The notes: generated from the sequence alone by a model not told the origin. A stretch of 64,000 bases of DNA from Dermatophilaceae bacterium Soc4.6 (GCA_039889245.1 JAZGVH010000002.1:868001-932000); one strand, 5' to 3'. Counted from the first letter of the stretch, positions 1 to 10,209 are shown. Numbers and translations: made by a program.

Positions 1-1565
1 CCGGTGAGGGGACTCGGCAGGCGCTGCGCCTTGGCCTCGCTGTCGAGGTGGGTCTTGACGACCTTCCACGCGTTGCCGTGCGGGTTGGTCGGGCCCGCGG
101 GCTCGGAGACCGAGTCGACCTCGAAGAGGTTGTTCCGGTCGCCGTCGACGCGCATGTCGAGCCGCACACTGAAGTAGTGCTCGTGGTTCGGCGCCATCAG
201 ACCCGGCGCCACCAGGGTGCCGAAGACCGGGTCCTCCCCCACCGGCAGCGCACCAGTGGAGAGCACCCCGGTGAGCTTGATCTCGAACTCGATCGAGCCG
301 TCGAGGTAGAGGTTCCAGTAGAACCCGTACTCGTAGTTGCCCACGGTCGCGATGAAGGAGACGACGAGTCGGCGGTTGCGCCGCACCTCGACGCGCTCGG
401 TGCGGAAGTCGGTGTGCTTCCAGCCGATCGAGGCATCCTCCTCGTGCATGCAGATGGCGTTGCCGATCGTCGTCGGCAGGCCGTCCTGGTCGTTGACGAC
501 GCCGTCGAAGTAGTGGATCTCGCCGAGGCAGTCGCAGCCGAGGGTGAGCGGGTTGGCCAGCCAGCCGAGTCCGTACTCGCCCTCGTCGAAGACGTTCTTG
601 TTCCAGTGGGTCGGGCGCGGGTCGCCGTACGGCACATACATCTCGGCCAGCGAGGCGCGGTAGAGGACCGGACGCTCGGTGCCCTTGTCGACGTAGCGGA
701 TGTCGTTCAGCACCAGGCCTTCTCGAGGCGTGAAGCCGATGTGGAAGAGCCAGTTGGCCCACTCGACGCTGTGACCGTCGACGGTGAAGGAGGGACCCTG
801 CTCCTGCGTGATGGCGATCGGCTTCATCGGCGCGCGGGTCTTCGTGAACGACGGCACGTTGTCGGCCGCCGTGAGCAGCTCGGGGAAGTAGTTGCCCGAC
901 TGCGGTGGCAGCGCCACCGCGCCGTGGTCGACGACGTCGATGACGGTCATGGTGTCGAGGTCGACGGTGACGACGAGGCCCTCGACCGGGCGGGCGTAGC
1001 CGTTGTCCTCGGCGCTGGTGCGCACGAAGGACAGAGGCCGGGCGAGGCGCCGCAGGGACGGGTCGTCCTCGGGCCCGGTGTAGCCCGAGGCCCAGGGGTC
1101 GATCATCGCCAGGGAGAAATCCTCGACGCCGCGCAGGCGCATGGCCGCCTGCCAGCGAAGGTCGGCGCGCACCGTCTCCTCGCAGGCCATGAACTCCTCG
1201 AACATCATCGGTGGCTGGACACCGTCGACCTGGCGCCAGCTGACGACCTCGCCGCGCGTGAGCGAGACGACGGTCTCGTAGGTCGTGCGCAGGGCGCGGT
1301 CGCGCAGCAGGCAGGCCGCCTGCCGGTCCCACGGCTCGCCCGGGGCCCAGGCGAGCACCTCGACCTTCGGCGGCTCAGCCGTCTCGACGTAGACGAAGCG
1401 CACCTCCGGGGTCCAGCGGTCGTGCGCCTTGACGAGGGCTCCGGCCCGCTCGACCTCGTCGGTCGTCAGCGGGTCGAGCGGGTGCAGGGTCGTCGCCGAC
1501 CCGGTCATCGGTGACGGGTCGGGGCCGTCGTCGATGAGGACGGGGTTGTCGTCGAGCGTGGTCAT
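1..1565 (-). CDS. Copper-containing primary amine oxidase (C-terminus cut by window edge)
   Basis: Oxidises a primary amine to an aldehyde, releasing ammonia and H2O2, with a self-generated topaquinone (TPQ) cofactor and one Cu(II). The ATG at 1565 has a GGAGG about 8 bases upstream, and the frame is open to the left edge, giving 521 visible residues of a family usually near 640. Seen: the catalytic-base motif FDEGEYG (D327), the GCDCLG stretch, the TPQ motif GNYEYG (Y411), and two Cu ligands in NHEH (H461, H463). The 84-residue spacing of D327 to Y411 equals that of Arthrobacter phenylethylamine oxidase (D298/Y382). The third Cu His lies beyond the edge. No signal peptide is evident, so it is probably cytoplasmic. 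It is last in an operon with an APC permease, suggesting import and oxidation of one amine. The family is secure; the substrate is not shown. Confidence 0.95.
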   Translation of the reverse strand, partial: MTTLDDNPVLIDDGPDPSPMTGSATTLHPLDPLTTDEVERAGALVKAHDRWTPEVRFVYVETAEPPKVEVLAWAPGEPWDRQAACLLRDRALRTTYETVVSLTRGEVVSWRQVDGVQPPMMFEEFMACEETVRADLRWQAAMRLRGVEDFSLAMIDPWASGYTGPEDDPSLRRLARPLSFVRTSAEDNGYARPVEGLVVTVDLDTMTVIDVVDHGAVALPPQSGNYFPELLTAADNVPSFTKTRAPMKPIAITQEQGPSFTVDGHSVEWANWLFHIGFTPREGLVLNDIRYVDKGTERPVLYRASLAEMYVPYGDPRPTHWNKNVFDEGEYGLGWLANPLTLGCDCLGEIHYFDGVVNDQDGLPTTIGNAICMHEEDASIGWKHTDFRTERVEVRRNRRLVVSFIATVGNYEYGFYWNLYLDGSIEFEIKLTGVLSTGALPVGEDPVFGTLVAPGLMAPNHEHYFSVRLDMRVDGDRNNLFEVDSVSEPAGPTNPHGNAWKVVKTHLDSEAKAQRLPSPLT

Positions 1566-1606
1566 GGTGCTCCTCCAGGTGGTGCGGGTGGCTTGGGGGG
1601 TTGAGG

Positions 1607-1885
1607 TCAGGGGGCGAGGGGCTGCAGCGACGACGCCGTCGTCGGAGCCAGCTCCTCCATCCGGGCTCCGAGGGCGAGGCCGCGCAGGTCGGGCAGCCGC
1701 ACGAGGTACTCCTCCGCGACGAGCAGGGCGATGATCCGGTAGGCCGTCGCCGGCGCCATGCCGAGCTCGCTCGAGACCTGCTTGACCGTGACCCCCGGAC
1801 CGAGCCGGGCCACCGCCGCCAGCACCGAGAGCGCGCTGCGCACGGCCTGGGGCTGCCTGCCGCCGAAGCGTCCCTCGTCGATCAC
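1607..1885 (-). CDS. Stand-alone IclR-type helix-turn-helix protein
   Basis: A 92-residue protein made almost entirely of a winged helix-turn-helix resembling the N-terminal domain of IclR regulators: a hydrophobic helix (ALSVLAAVARLG), then TVKQVSSELGMAPATAYRII as HTH, then a wing. The IclR effector domain (about 170 residues) is absent. The GTG start overlaps the permease stop as GTGA, so translation is probably coupled, and the amine oxidase follows 41 bases downstream. Both context and fold suggest a local transcription regulator of amine use, but without a ligand domain how it senses anything is unclear. It could be a degenerate IclR gene. The C-terminal 20 residues are not recognisable. 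Confidence 0.75.
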   Translation of the reverse strand: MIDEGRFGGRQPQAVRSALSVLAAVARLGPGVTVKQVSSELGMAPATAYRIIALLVAEEYLVRLPDLRGLALGARMEELAPTTASSLQPLAP

Positions 1886-3426
1886 GCGGCATCGCCCACC
1901 CGGTGCGGGCCGCGGTGGCTGGGGTGCAGGTCGCTGAGCACCGGCTCGTCGTAGAACCCGATCCGTGCGGTCAGGTCGGGGTCGCGACGGGTGCGGCGCC
2001 GGTGCCGTCCGAGCGAGACGGCGATCGCGAGCGTGACGACGAGCGGTGGGAGCAGGGTGGAGGGGGTGTCGCGCCCGGCGGGCAGCGTCACCCCGACCAG
2101 GAGGACTCCGAGGACGACCGCACCGAGGAGGCCGGCTGCGCCACGACCGGCCACGGGCTCGCCGAGACGGCGCAGGAAGACGGGCAGCGCGAGGCAGACG
2201 AGCACGTAGGCGACGACGTAGCCGACGGTGCTGACCGTGAGCAGCAGCGTGAAGGCTGCCCGGGCGTCGAGACCCCCGAGCACCAGGGCGACGGGCACGG
2301 CGACGACGGCTGCCATCGACGCGAGGATCGCGTTGTGCGGCGTGTGGCTGCGCGGGTGCGTCACGCCGAGGGGTGCCTCGTCCGAGCGCTCGCGGGCCAT
2401 CGCGAAGAGCAGCCGGGCCAGCGCCGTGGCCGATCCGGCGGCGCAGGCGAATCCCGAGCAGGCGACGGCGACGTCGAGCACCGCCGCCGCCCAAGGCAGC
2501 TGCGCGGTGGTGGCGAGCTCGACCATCGGCTGGTCCTGCGCGCCGAGGTCCGATCCGAAGGCCAGCAGCTGGGCGAGCGCCGCCAGGAGGTAGAGCCCAC
2601 TGACCACGGCCACGGTGCGACCGACCACCCGGGGGATCGTCACGAGCGGCCGTCGGGCCTCACCACCCAGGGCGGCGGCGCTCTCGAAGCCGATGAAGGA
2701 TGCCAGCGCCAGACCGGCGCCGTGCAGCAGGCCGGTGAGGTCGCCCCCGGTGCCGCGCAGCATGTCCGCCAGCACCGTCCCGACGGGAGCCGTGGGGGTC
2801 GGGGAGCCACCGACCGGTGGCAGTCCGGTGCGGGCACCGGCCAGCAGGGTCACGAGGGCAGCCACGACGCCACCGACCACGAGCACGACCGCCACACCCT
2901 CGACCCCGAGGGCGACCCGCGACGAGGTCCCGATGCCGCGCACCAGGCAGGCGGTGAGGACCAGCCCGACCAGGACCACGGCCGTGACGGTGAGGGCACC
3001 ACCCGGGTGCGGCGCCACCCGCCCGCTGCGGGCGCCGAGCGCCAGGAGGTACCACGCCGTCAGCACCGTGGTGGCCATGGAGAGCACCGCGTAGCCCACG
3101 GCGAGCGCCGACCCGGCGACGACCCCCGGGAGCGGCCCCAGCCCCTGCGCGACGTAGGTGTACAGCGAGCCGGGGGCGGCGAGCCGGGCCGAGAAGGCGC
3201 GCACGACGAGGGTGAGCAGCGCGACCGCGACGATCGCGACGCCGTACGCCCAGAGCGTGGCCCCACCGGCGGAGGCGGCGACGAGGGCGGGGGTGGAGGC
3301 GATGGCGGCCGTGGGTGCGGTGACCGAGACCGACTGGGCCAGCACCTCGACCTCGCCGAGCGAGCGGCGGCGCAACCCGGCCAGCGGCGAGACGGTGCGC
3401 ACCGGGTGCCTCACGGGATGCCTCAC
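1882..3426 (-). CDS. APC-superfamily amino acid/amine permease
   Basis: Integral membrane transporter of 514 residues with about 12 hydrophobic segments. It has the APC-family opening (SVSVTAPTAAIASTPALVA) in the first helix and the FIGFESAAALGGEARRP loop around residue 245, both typical of amino acid/polyamine permeases. The GTG start at 3426 overlaps the stop of the upstream ZIP gene (GTGA), and its own stop overlaps the HTH gene start, so the three are translationally linked. An in-frame GTG four codons later (3414) is an alternative start. Position ahead of a copper amine oxidase suggests that it imports the amine oxidised by that enzyme; the substrate itself cannot be read from sequence. 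Confidence 0.88.
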   Translation of the reverse strand: MRHPVRHPVRTVSPLAGLRRRSLGEVEVLAQSVSVTAPTAAIASTPALVAASAGGATLWAYGVAIVAVALLTLVVRAFSARLAAPGSLYTYVAQGLGPLPGVVAGSALAVGYAVLSMATTVLTAWYLLALGARSGRVAPHPGGALTVTAVVLVGLVLTACLVRGIGTSSRVALGVEGVAVVLVVGGVVAALVTLLAGARTGLPPVGGSPTPTAPVGTVLADMLRGTGGDLTGLLHGAGLALASFIGFESAAALGGEARRPLVTIPRVVGRTVAVVSGLYLLAALAQLLAFGSDLGAQDQPMVELATTAQLPWAAAVLDVAVACSGFACAAGSATALARLLFAMARERSDEAPLGVTHPRSHTPHNAILASMAAVVAVPVALVLGGLDARAAFTLLLTVSTVGYVVAYVLVCLALPVFLRRLGEPVAGRGAAGLLGAVVLGVLLVGVTLPAGRDTPSTLLPPLVVTLAIAVSLGRHRRRTRRDPDLTARIGFYDEPVLSDLHPSHRGPHRVGDAA

Positions 3427-4130
3427 AGCCGCGTCCGGGGATCGACGACGGCCACCAGGGACACAGGGGATGCGGCGACGCTCCGGGTGGGTGCGGGTCC
3501 GCGATGCCAGGCACCGGCCAGGAGCGACACCGCGACCGTCGCGAGCAGACCGGCCAGCGCAGCCGTCACGAGCGCTGCGACGCCCTCGTCGAGGATCACC
3601 ACACCCGCCAGGGCGCTACCCATGAGCGGCGAGAGCGCTGCGAGCGCCACGAGCCCCGTGGCGGTGCCGCGAGGGGTGCCGGACCGCCGCAGCGCGGTGG
3701 CCAGGGCGAACCCCTCGGCGATCCGGTGCAGCCCGACCACGCCGGCGACCGTCAGGGCCGCGGCCTCCCCCAGACCGAGACCGATCCCCACGACGAGGCC
3801 CTCGGTAGCGCCGTGGGTGGCGAGTGCGGTGGCGGCAACCCGGCCGGTGGCGCCGGAGCAGCAGCCGACCGCCCGCCCGGCAGCCCCTCGACGGCCGAGC
3901 ACGACCGCCCCGACGGCCGTCCCCGCGGCCATCGCGGCGACGACCAGCACAACCCCACCCGCGAGGTCGGAGGACCCACCGTCGTGCAGGGCGTCGGGCA
4001 CCAGGTCGCCCACCACGACCGCTAGGAGCAGCGCCCCGGCGAACGAGGGGGCGAATCGGCCCGCGCCGGCACCGAGCCCGGCCGCGAGCACACCCACCGG
4101 GATAGCGGTGACCATCAGCAGGAGCAGCAT
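3423..4130 (-). CDS. ZIP-family divalent metal transporter
   Basis: Membrane protein of about 235 residues with about eight hydrophobic segments and the two paired ZIP metal-site motifs, HGATEG and HRIAEG, near the middle. These match the H-x-x-x-E-G pattern of ZIP helices 4 and 5. ZIP proteins import Zn, Fe or Mn ions. I start at the ATG at 4130 because it opens the first hydrophobic helix; the frame stays open upstream to 4262 but that stretch is Arg-rich and unlikely to be translated. It is first in a four-gene chain with the permease, HTH protein and amine oxidase, joined by GTGA overlaps. A metal importer heading a copper-enzyme operon is unusual. Metal specificity is unknown. Confidence 0.8.
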   Translation of the reverse strand: MLLLLMVTAIPVGVLAAGLGAGAGRFAPSFAGALLLAVVVGDLVPDALHDGGSSDLAGGVVLVVAAMAAGTAVGAVVLGRRGAAGRAVGCCSGATGRVAATALATHGATEGLVVGIGLGLGEAAALTVAGVVGLHRIAEGFALATALRRSGTPRGTATGLVALAALSPLMGSALAGVVILDEGVAALVTAALAGLLATVAVSLLAGAWHRGPAPTRSVAASPVSLVAVVDPRTRL

Positions 4131-4269
4131 GACCACACCGTAGGAACGCCGTCTGCGTCCTCGTGTGATGCGCAGGTAAACACTGGGGCACCCCAAGCGG
4201 GAATGCCGTCGAAACACCAGCAAACGGACAGTTGTCCGGACGGTCCTGTCCTCGGTCGCCACCCACTCC

Positions 4270-4275
4270 TATGAT
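4270..4275 (+). promoter_or_regulatory. -10 box of a leaderless promoter (deacetylase)
   Basis: TATGAT lies six bases before the GTG start at 4282. With the usual TSS about seven bases after the -10, the transcript would begin at or next to the start codon. No good -35 is seen. Confidence 0.55.
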
Positions 4276-4281
4276 CGGGCT

Positions 4282-5094
4282 GTGTCGCTGGCGCGCCGTG
4301 ATCTCCTCGTGGCCCTGGGCGGGACCGCTGCCGGCACCATCGCCGGCCTCGGCTCCGACCGGGCGGTGGAGGCTGCCCGGGACCGGGTCCCCCTCCCCTT
4401 CTACGGCTCTGCCGTCTCTGCGGTGCGCCCCGACCAGTCACGCCCGAGCACGACCCACGGGGCCGTGGTGTGGTCCGGACCCCGCGGCGGAGCCGGTCGA
4501 CGGCTCGCCCTGACCTTCGACGACGGACCCGATCCGGCGTGGACCCCCCGGGTGCTGGCGGCGCTCGCCCGGCACGACGCGGTCGCCACCTTCTTCGTGC
4601 GCGGTGACCACCTGACCGCTCACCCGCAGGTCCACGCCGGCTCGGTCTCGGCCGGGCACGAGCTGGGCAACCACAGCTGGGACCACCCCGACCTCGGCCG
4701 CCTCACCCTCTCCGAGGTCGCCGACCAGCTGGCCCGCACCGGCGCGGCGATCGAGCACCTGACCGGCCGTCGCCCCACCCTGGTGCGCCCCCCCTACGGC
4801 CATCTCGCCGGCAGTACCGTGCTGGCCGCCGCCGAGGCCGGTCTGACCACCGTCCTGTGGAGCACGCAGGCGCACGAGGACCGCTTCACCGCCCACCCCG
4901 AGGGGGTGGTCGGTGACATCCGGGCCGGCGTCGCCCCGGGCGACATCCTGCTGGCCCACGACAGCGGGTCCGCCGACCGGGTGATCACCATCGACCACCT
5001 CGACGAGATCCTCGGCGGCCTGCTCGACGACGGCTACGCGCTGGTGACGGTCTCGCAGCTGCTGGCCCCACCAGCTGCGACGACCGGTTCCTGA
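4282..5094 (+). CDS. Exported polysaccharide deacetylase (NodB/CE4 family)
   Basis: Metal-dependent N- or O-deacetylase acting on cell-wall or other polysaccharide, 270 residues. The CE4 motifs are present in order: TFDDGPD (catalytic base and metal Asp, about residue 77), the metal-binding NHSWDH (H-x-x-x-H, about residue 134), RPPYG (about 174) and a late LLAHDS. The N-terminus, SLARRDLLVALGG followed by a small-residue hydrophobic run, looks like a Tat signal, so the enzyme is probably exported. It diverges from the ZIP operon. Three copies of a 10-base repeat begin in its stop codon. Confidence 0.9.
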   Translation: MSLARRDLLVALGGTAAGTIAGLGSDRAVEAARDRVPLPFYGSAVSAVRPDQSRPSTTHGAVVWSGPRGGAGRRLALTFDDGPDPAWTPRVLAALARHDAVATFFVRGDHLTAHPQVHAGSVSAGHELGNHSWDHPDLGRLTLSEVADQLARTGAAIEHLTGRRPTLVRPPYGHLAGSTVLAAAEAGLTTVLWSTQAHEDRFTAHPEGVVGDIRAGVAPGDILLAHDSGSADRVITIDHLDEILGGLLDDGYALVTVSQLLAPPAATTGS

Positions 5095-5123
5095 GCGTCC
5101 CGGCGCGTCCCGGAGCGTCCCGG
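5094..5123 (+). repeat. Three tandem copies of a 10-base repeat
   Basis: NGCGTCCCGG is repeated three times without spacer, beginning in the deacetylase stop codon. It may fold weakly with the following G/C tracts; function unknown. Confidence 0.7.
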
Positions 5124-5150
5124 GGGCCGTCGGGATCCCCCCGTGAGCCA

Positions 5151-5164
5151 CGTCACCGGTGACG
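5151..5164 (+). promoter_or_regulatory. 14-base perfect palindrome upstream of ccr
   Basis: CGTCACCGGTGACG reads the same on both strands. It sits about 50 bases upstream of a possible -10 (TAGGTT, 5202-5207) and 112 bases before the ccr start. It could be an operator; in GC-rich DNA a chance palindrome is also possible. Confidence 0.3.
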
Positions 5165-5275
5165 GGAGTCTCAGGTGCTCGGGCCGTTGTTGACTCGTCA
5201 GTAGGTTCGTCGACAAGCAGCCGGAGCCCCGGCCGACGATCGACTGCCGCCCCGACGTGGAGGAGACAACCGACC

Positions 5276-6622
5276 ATGGACCACATCCGCGACGCCATCA
5301 TGTCCGGCGACCGCACCCCGGAGGCCTTCAGTGCGCTGACGGTTCCCGAGACCTACCGGGGCGTCACCGTCCACAAGGACGAGGCCCGGATGTTCGAGGG
5401 CATGACCACGCGCGACAAGGACCCGCGCACGTCCCTGCACCTCGACGAGGTGCCCGTGCCGGAGCTCGCACCCGGGGAGGCGCTCGTCGCGGTGATGGCC
5501 AGCGCCATCAACTACAACACCGTGTGGACCTCGATCTTCGAGCCGGTCTCGACCTTCGGGTTCCTCGAGCGCTACGGCCGCATGTCGCCCGACGCCAAGC
5601 GGCACGACCTCCCCTACCACGTCGTCGGCTCCGACCTCGCCGGCGTCGTGCTGCGCACGGGGCCGGGCGTCCACCTGTGGAAGCCGGGCCAGGAGGTCGT
5701 CGCCCACTGCCTCTCGGTCGAGCTGGAGAGCGCTGACGGCCACAACGACACGATGATGGACCCCGAGCAGCGCATCTGGGGCTTCGAGACCAACTTCGGC
5801 GGGCTCGCCGAGCTGGCCGTCGTCAAGACCAACCAGCTGATGCCGAAGCCCGCGCACCTGACCTGGGAGGAGGCGGCCTCTCCGGGCCTCGTCAACAGCA
5901 CGGCGTACCGGCAGCTGGTCTCGCGCAACGGCGCGGGGATGAAGCTCGGCGACACCGTGCTCATCTGGGGCGCCAGCGGCGGACTGGGCTCCTACGCGAC
6001 CCAGATGGCGCTGGCCGGCGGAGCCACCCCCGTCTGCGTCGTCTCGTCGCCCGAGAAGGCCGAGATCTGCCGCCGGATGGGCGCCGAGCTGGTCATCGAC
6101 CGCAGTGCGAAGACCGGTGAGGGCTATGCGTTCTGGAAGGACGAGACCACCCAGGACCCGAAGGAGTGGAAGCGCTTCGGGTCGAGGATCCGCGAGCTCA
6201 CCGGCGGCAAGGACATCGACATCGTCTTCGAGCACCCCGGTCGCGAGACCTTCGGGGCGAGCGTCTACGTCACCCGCAAGGGCGGCACCATCTCGACGTG
6301 CGCCTCGACCTCGGGCTACATGCACGAGTACGACAACCGCTACCTCTGGATGAGCCTCAAGCGCATCATCGGGTCGCACTTCGCCAACTACCGCGAGGCG
6401 TGGGAGGCCAACGACCTGATCAAGCGCGGGCTCATCCACCCGACCCTCAGCCGCAGCTACCGGATGGAGGACGTCGGCCAGGCCGCCTACGACGTGCAGC
6501 ACAACCTCCACCAGGGCAAGGTCGGCGTGCTCACCCTCGCCCCCGAGGAGGGGCTGGGCGTCACGGACCCGGCCAAGCGCGAGTCCCTGCTGCCGCAGAT
6601 CAACCGCTTCCGCAACGTCTGA
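5276..6622 (+). CDS. ccr: Crotonyl-CoA carboxylase/reductase
   Basis: Key enzyme of the ethylmalonyl-CoA pathway: NADPH-dependent reductive carboxylation of crotonyl-CoA to (2S)-ethylmalonyl-CoA. The 448-residue product matches the length of Streptomyces Ccr (about 447). It is a zinc-less medium-chain reductase with a GroES-like N-terminal half (LPYHVVGSDLAGVVLRTG) and a Rossmann half (LIWGASGGLGSYATQMA). The long insert before the end and the SGYMHEYDNRYLWM segment are characteristic of Ccr rather than of quinone reductases. The ATG at 5276 begins the conserved MDHIRDAIMSG and has GGAGGAG about 10 bases upstream; the frame extends upstream but without family similarity. Its partner mutase lies at 18976-21069. 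Confidence 0.95.
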   Translation: MDHIRDAIMSGDRTPEAFSALTVPETYRGVTVHKDEARMFEGMTTRDKDPRTSLHLDEVPVPELAPGEALVAVMASAINYNTVWTSIFEPVSTFGFLERYGRMSPDAKRHDLPYHVVGSDLAGVVLRTGPGVHLWKPGQEVVAHCLSVELESADGHNDTMMDPEQRIWGFETNFGGLAELAVVKTNQLMPKPAHLTWEEAASPGLVNSTAYRQLVSRNGAGMKLGDTVLIWGASGGLGSYATQMALAGGATPVCVVSSPEKAEICRRMGAELVIDRSAKTGEGYAFWKDETTQDPKEWKRFGSRIRELTGGKDIDIVFEHPGRETFGASVYVTRKGGTISTCASTSGYMHEYDNRYLWMSLKRIIGSHFANYREAWEANDLIKRGLIHPTLSRSYRMEDVGQAAYDVQHNLHQGKVGVLTLAPEEGLGVTDPAKRESLLPQINRFRNV

Positions 6623-6664
6623 GGCCCGCCGCGACACCTCCCGAGCGATCAGGTGAGCGTCGGC

Positions 6665-6670
6665 TAGGTT
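6665..6670 (+). promoter_or_regulatory. -10 box of a leaderless promoter (AI-2E-type permease)
   Basis: TAGGTT lies six bases before the GTG at 6677; no Shine-Dalgarno is visible, which fits a leaderless transcript. Confidence 0.5.
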
Positions 6671-6676
6671 GGGACG

Positions 6677-7921
6677 GTGTCCGAGCAGCCCCCTCGCCCC
6701 GCGGGCGCGACGGACGACGAGGACCCCCCATCGGTGGCCCCGTCGGCCGACGTCGGCCCCGCAGAGACCTCATCACCGACCGTCGAGCCCGACACCGCTG
6801 ACTCGGAACCCACCTCCGACGAGCAGACCTCGCCCTCGCCCCGGCGGGGTGAGCGCCGCAGATTCGGGGAGGCTGGTCACCCGCTCAACCACCAGTCCCC
6901 GTTCTACGTCGGCTTCGTCGGCGCCATCGGGGTGCTCGTGGCCTACGAGCTGCTCCGGGTCGTCGCCTCGCTCGGCACGGTCTTCACCCTCATCGCGGTC
7001 GCCTTCTTCCTCACGCTCTCGCTCAACCCGCTCGTCGAGGTGCTCGTGCGGCGCGGTGTGCGGCGCGGGCTCGGCGTGAGTGCGGTCTTCGCCCTCGTCG
7101 TGCTCGTCTTCGGGCTGATCGGGCTCCTGGTGGTCCCTCCGGTCAGCCAGCAGGCCACCGAGCTGGTGGCCCGCGCGCCCACGTTGGTCAACGACGTGCT
7201 CAACACGCAGTGGGTGCGCGACCTCGACCGCAACTACCAGGTCCTCAGCCGGCTGCAGACCGAGTTCAACGCCCGCATGACCGACAGCAGCTTCCTCACC
7301 CAGGTCGCCGGCGGTCTGCTGGGGGCGGGGCAGGTCGTCGCCTCGGGGATCTTCTCGTCGCTGACCGTGCTCGTGCTCACCCTCTACTTCCTGGCCAGCC
7401 TGCCGGCGTTGAAGCAGGCGGCGTATGCCGTCGTACCGGCCAGCCGGCGGCCGCGGGTGATCTCGCTGTCCGAGGAGATCATGCGGCGCGTCGGCTCCTA
7501 CGCCATCAGCCAGGTCGCCGTGGCCGCCTTCAACGCCTTCTGCTCCTTCATCATGATGTCGCTCGTCCACATCCCGTATGCCGCGGTGCTGGCCGTCGGG
7601 GTCGGCGTGCTCGGGCTGGTGCCGATGATCGGCGCCAGCCTGGGCGCGAGCCTCGTCGCCTTCGTGGCGCTCTTCGACGACCCGACCAAGGCGGTCATCG
7701 CGCTCGCCTACTTCGTGGTCTACCAGCAGCTGGAGAACTATTTGCTGGCTCCGCGGATCATGCAGCGCACCGTGTCGGTGCCCGGCGCCGTGACCGTCGT
7801 GTCGGCCCTCGCCGGTGGCGCCCTGCTCGGGATGGTGGGTGCGCTCATCGCCATCCCGACGGCGGCCGGGCTGCTGCTGCTCTACGACGAGGTCCTCGTC
7901 CCGCGTCAGCGCCGCCACTGA
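6677..7921 (+). CDS. AI-2E family (PerM/UPF0118) membrane transporter
   Basis: A 414-residue membrane protein. Residues 1 to about 70 are Pro/Glu/Ser-rich and probably disordered in the cytoplasm. They are followed by about eight hydrophobic segments with the family hallmarks: an early paired helix (FTLIAVAFFLTLSLNPLVE), a central amphipathic loop, and a C-terminal block GLVPMIGASLGA followed by YQQLENYLLAPRIM. Members export AI-2 in E. coli or act in Na+/H+ exchange elsewhere, so the substrate here is open. The GTG start is preceded by a -10-like box rather than a ribosome site. Confidence 0.85.
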   Translation: MSEQPPRPAGATDDEDPPSVAPSADVGPAETSSPTVEPDTADSEPTSDEQTSPSPRRGERRRFGEAGHPLNHQSPFYVGFVGAIGVLVAYELLRVVASLGTVFTLIAVAFFLTLSLNPLVEVLVRRGVRRGLGVSAVFALVVLVFGLIGLLVVPPVSQQATELVARAPTLVNDVLNTQWVRDLDRNYQVLSRLQTEFNARMTDSSFLTQVAGGLLGAGQVVASGIFSSLTVLVLTLYFLASLPALKQAAYAVVPASRRPRVISLSEEIMRRVGSYAISQVAVAAFNAFCSFIMMSLVHIPYAAVLAVGVGVLGLVPMIGASLGASLVAFVALFDDPTKAVIALAYFVVYQQLENYLLAPRIMQRTVSVPGAVTVVSALAGGALLGMVGALIAIPTAAGLLLLYDEVLVPRQRRH

Positions 7922-7932
7922 CCTCGTCGGGC

Positions 7933-9384
<1,452 letters not shown>

Positions 9385-9411
9385 GGCCCGGCAGGAGCGC
9401 AGGGTCGGTGC

Positions 9412-10197
9412 TCAGCGCGCTGTCGGGCTCGGCTCGTGCTCCTGGTCGGCGGCCGGCCACGTCGTCGCCAGGGGCGAGGCGGCGGGGTTGACCCGGGCCA
9501 CGATCTCGTCGAGCACCCGACGCACGGAGGGCCCCCCCACCCACAGGTGCTTTGCGCCGTCGACCCCGACGACCTCCGCCTGCGGCACGGCGGCGAACCG
9601 CTCGCGCGCCTGCGGGGGCTGAAGGTAGTCGTCGTGCTCTGGCACCAGTGCGACCAGCGGCTTGCCGCTGTCGGCCCACGCGGCGAGGTGCTCCGGGCCG
9701 CTGTAGCGCAGCGGCGGGCTGAGCAGGATCGCTCCCTCGACCGACGGGTCGAGGCCGTACATCAGGGTCAGGTCCGTGCCGAAGGACCAGCCGACGAGCC
9801 AGCGGTGCGGCAGCTCCGGGCCCTCGTGGAACTCGGCCAGCTCGATGGCCGCGGCGACGTCGTACTGCTCGCTGACCCCCTCACCGAAGGTGCCCTGCGA
9901 GGTGCCCCGCGGCGACGTGACCCCGCGCAGGTTGAAGCGCAGCACGGCGAGGTCGGCGAGGGCCGGCAGCCGGTAGGCCGCCTTCTTGAAGACGTGGCTG
10001 TCCATGAAGCCCCCGTGGGTGGGCAGCGGGTGGAGGGTCAGCAGGGTCGCGACCGGGTCGCGGTGCAGCGGCAGGGCCAGCTCGCCCACCAGCGTCAGGC
10101 CGTCGGCCGTGTGCAGCTGCACCGGCTCGCGTCGGGCTGGCAGGATCGAGCTGGCCCGGATCTCGTCGGCGCGGGTGCTGCTGCGGGGGGGACTCAC
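9412..10197 (-). CDS. Alpha/beta hydrolase (COG2945-like)
   Basis: A 261-residue alpha/beta hydrolase with nucleophile elbow VGWSFGTDL (Ser about 137), an Asp in VALVPEHDDYLQPP and a His in GAKHLWVGG, giving a plausible triad. The HPLPTHGGFMDSHV block near residue 60 and the RGVTSPRGTSQGTFGEG oxyanion-loop region match small serine hydrolases of unknown substrate. It starts at the GTG at 10197, six bases after a TAGCCT box on the minus strand. The upstream gene encodes a small Cys/His protein and probably belongs to the same locus. Confidence 0.82.
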   Translation of the reverse strand: MSPPRSSTRADEIRASSILPARREPVQLHTADGLTLVGELALPLHRDPVATLLTLHPLPTHGGFMDSHVFKKAAYRLPALADLAVLRFNLRGVTSPRGTSQGTFGEGVSEQYDVAAAIELAEFHEGPELPHRWLVGWSFGTDLTLMYGLDPSVEGAILLSPPLRYSGPEHLAAWADSGKPLVALVPEHDDYLQPPQARERFAAVPQAEVVGVDGAKHLWVGGPSVRRVLDEIVARVNPAASPLATTWPAADQEHEPSPTAR

Positions 10198-10203
10198 CCC
10201 GGC

Positions 10204-10209
10204 AGGCTA
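10204..10209 (-). promoter_or_regulatory. -10 box of a leaderless promoter (alpha/beta hydrolase)
   Basis: On the minus strand TAGCCT is followed by six bases and then the GTG start at 10197. Confidence 0.5.
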
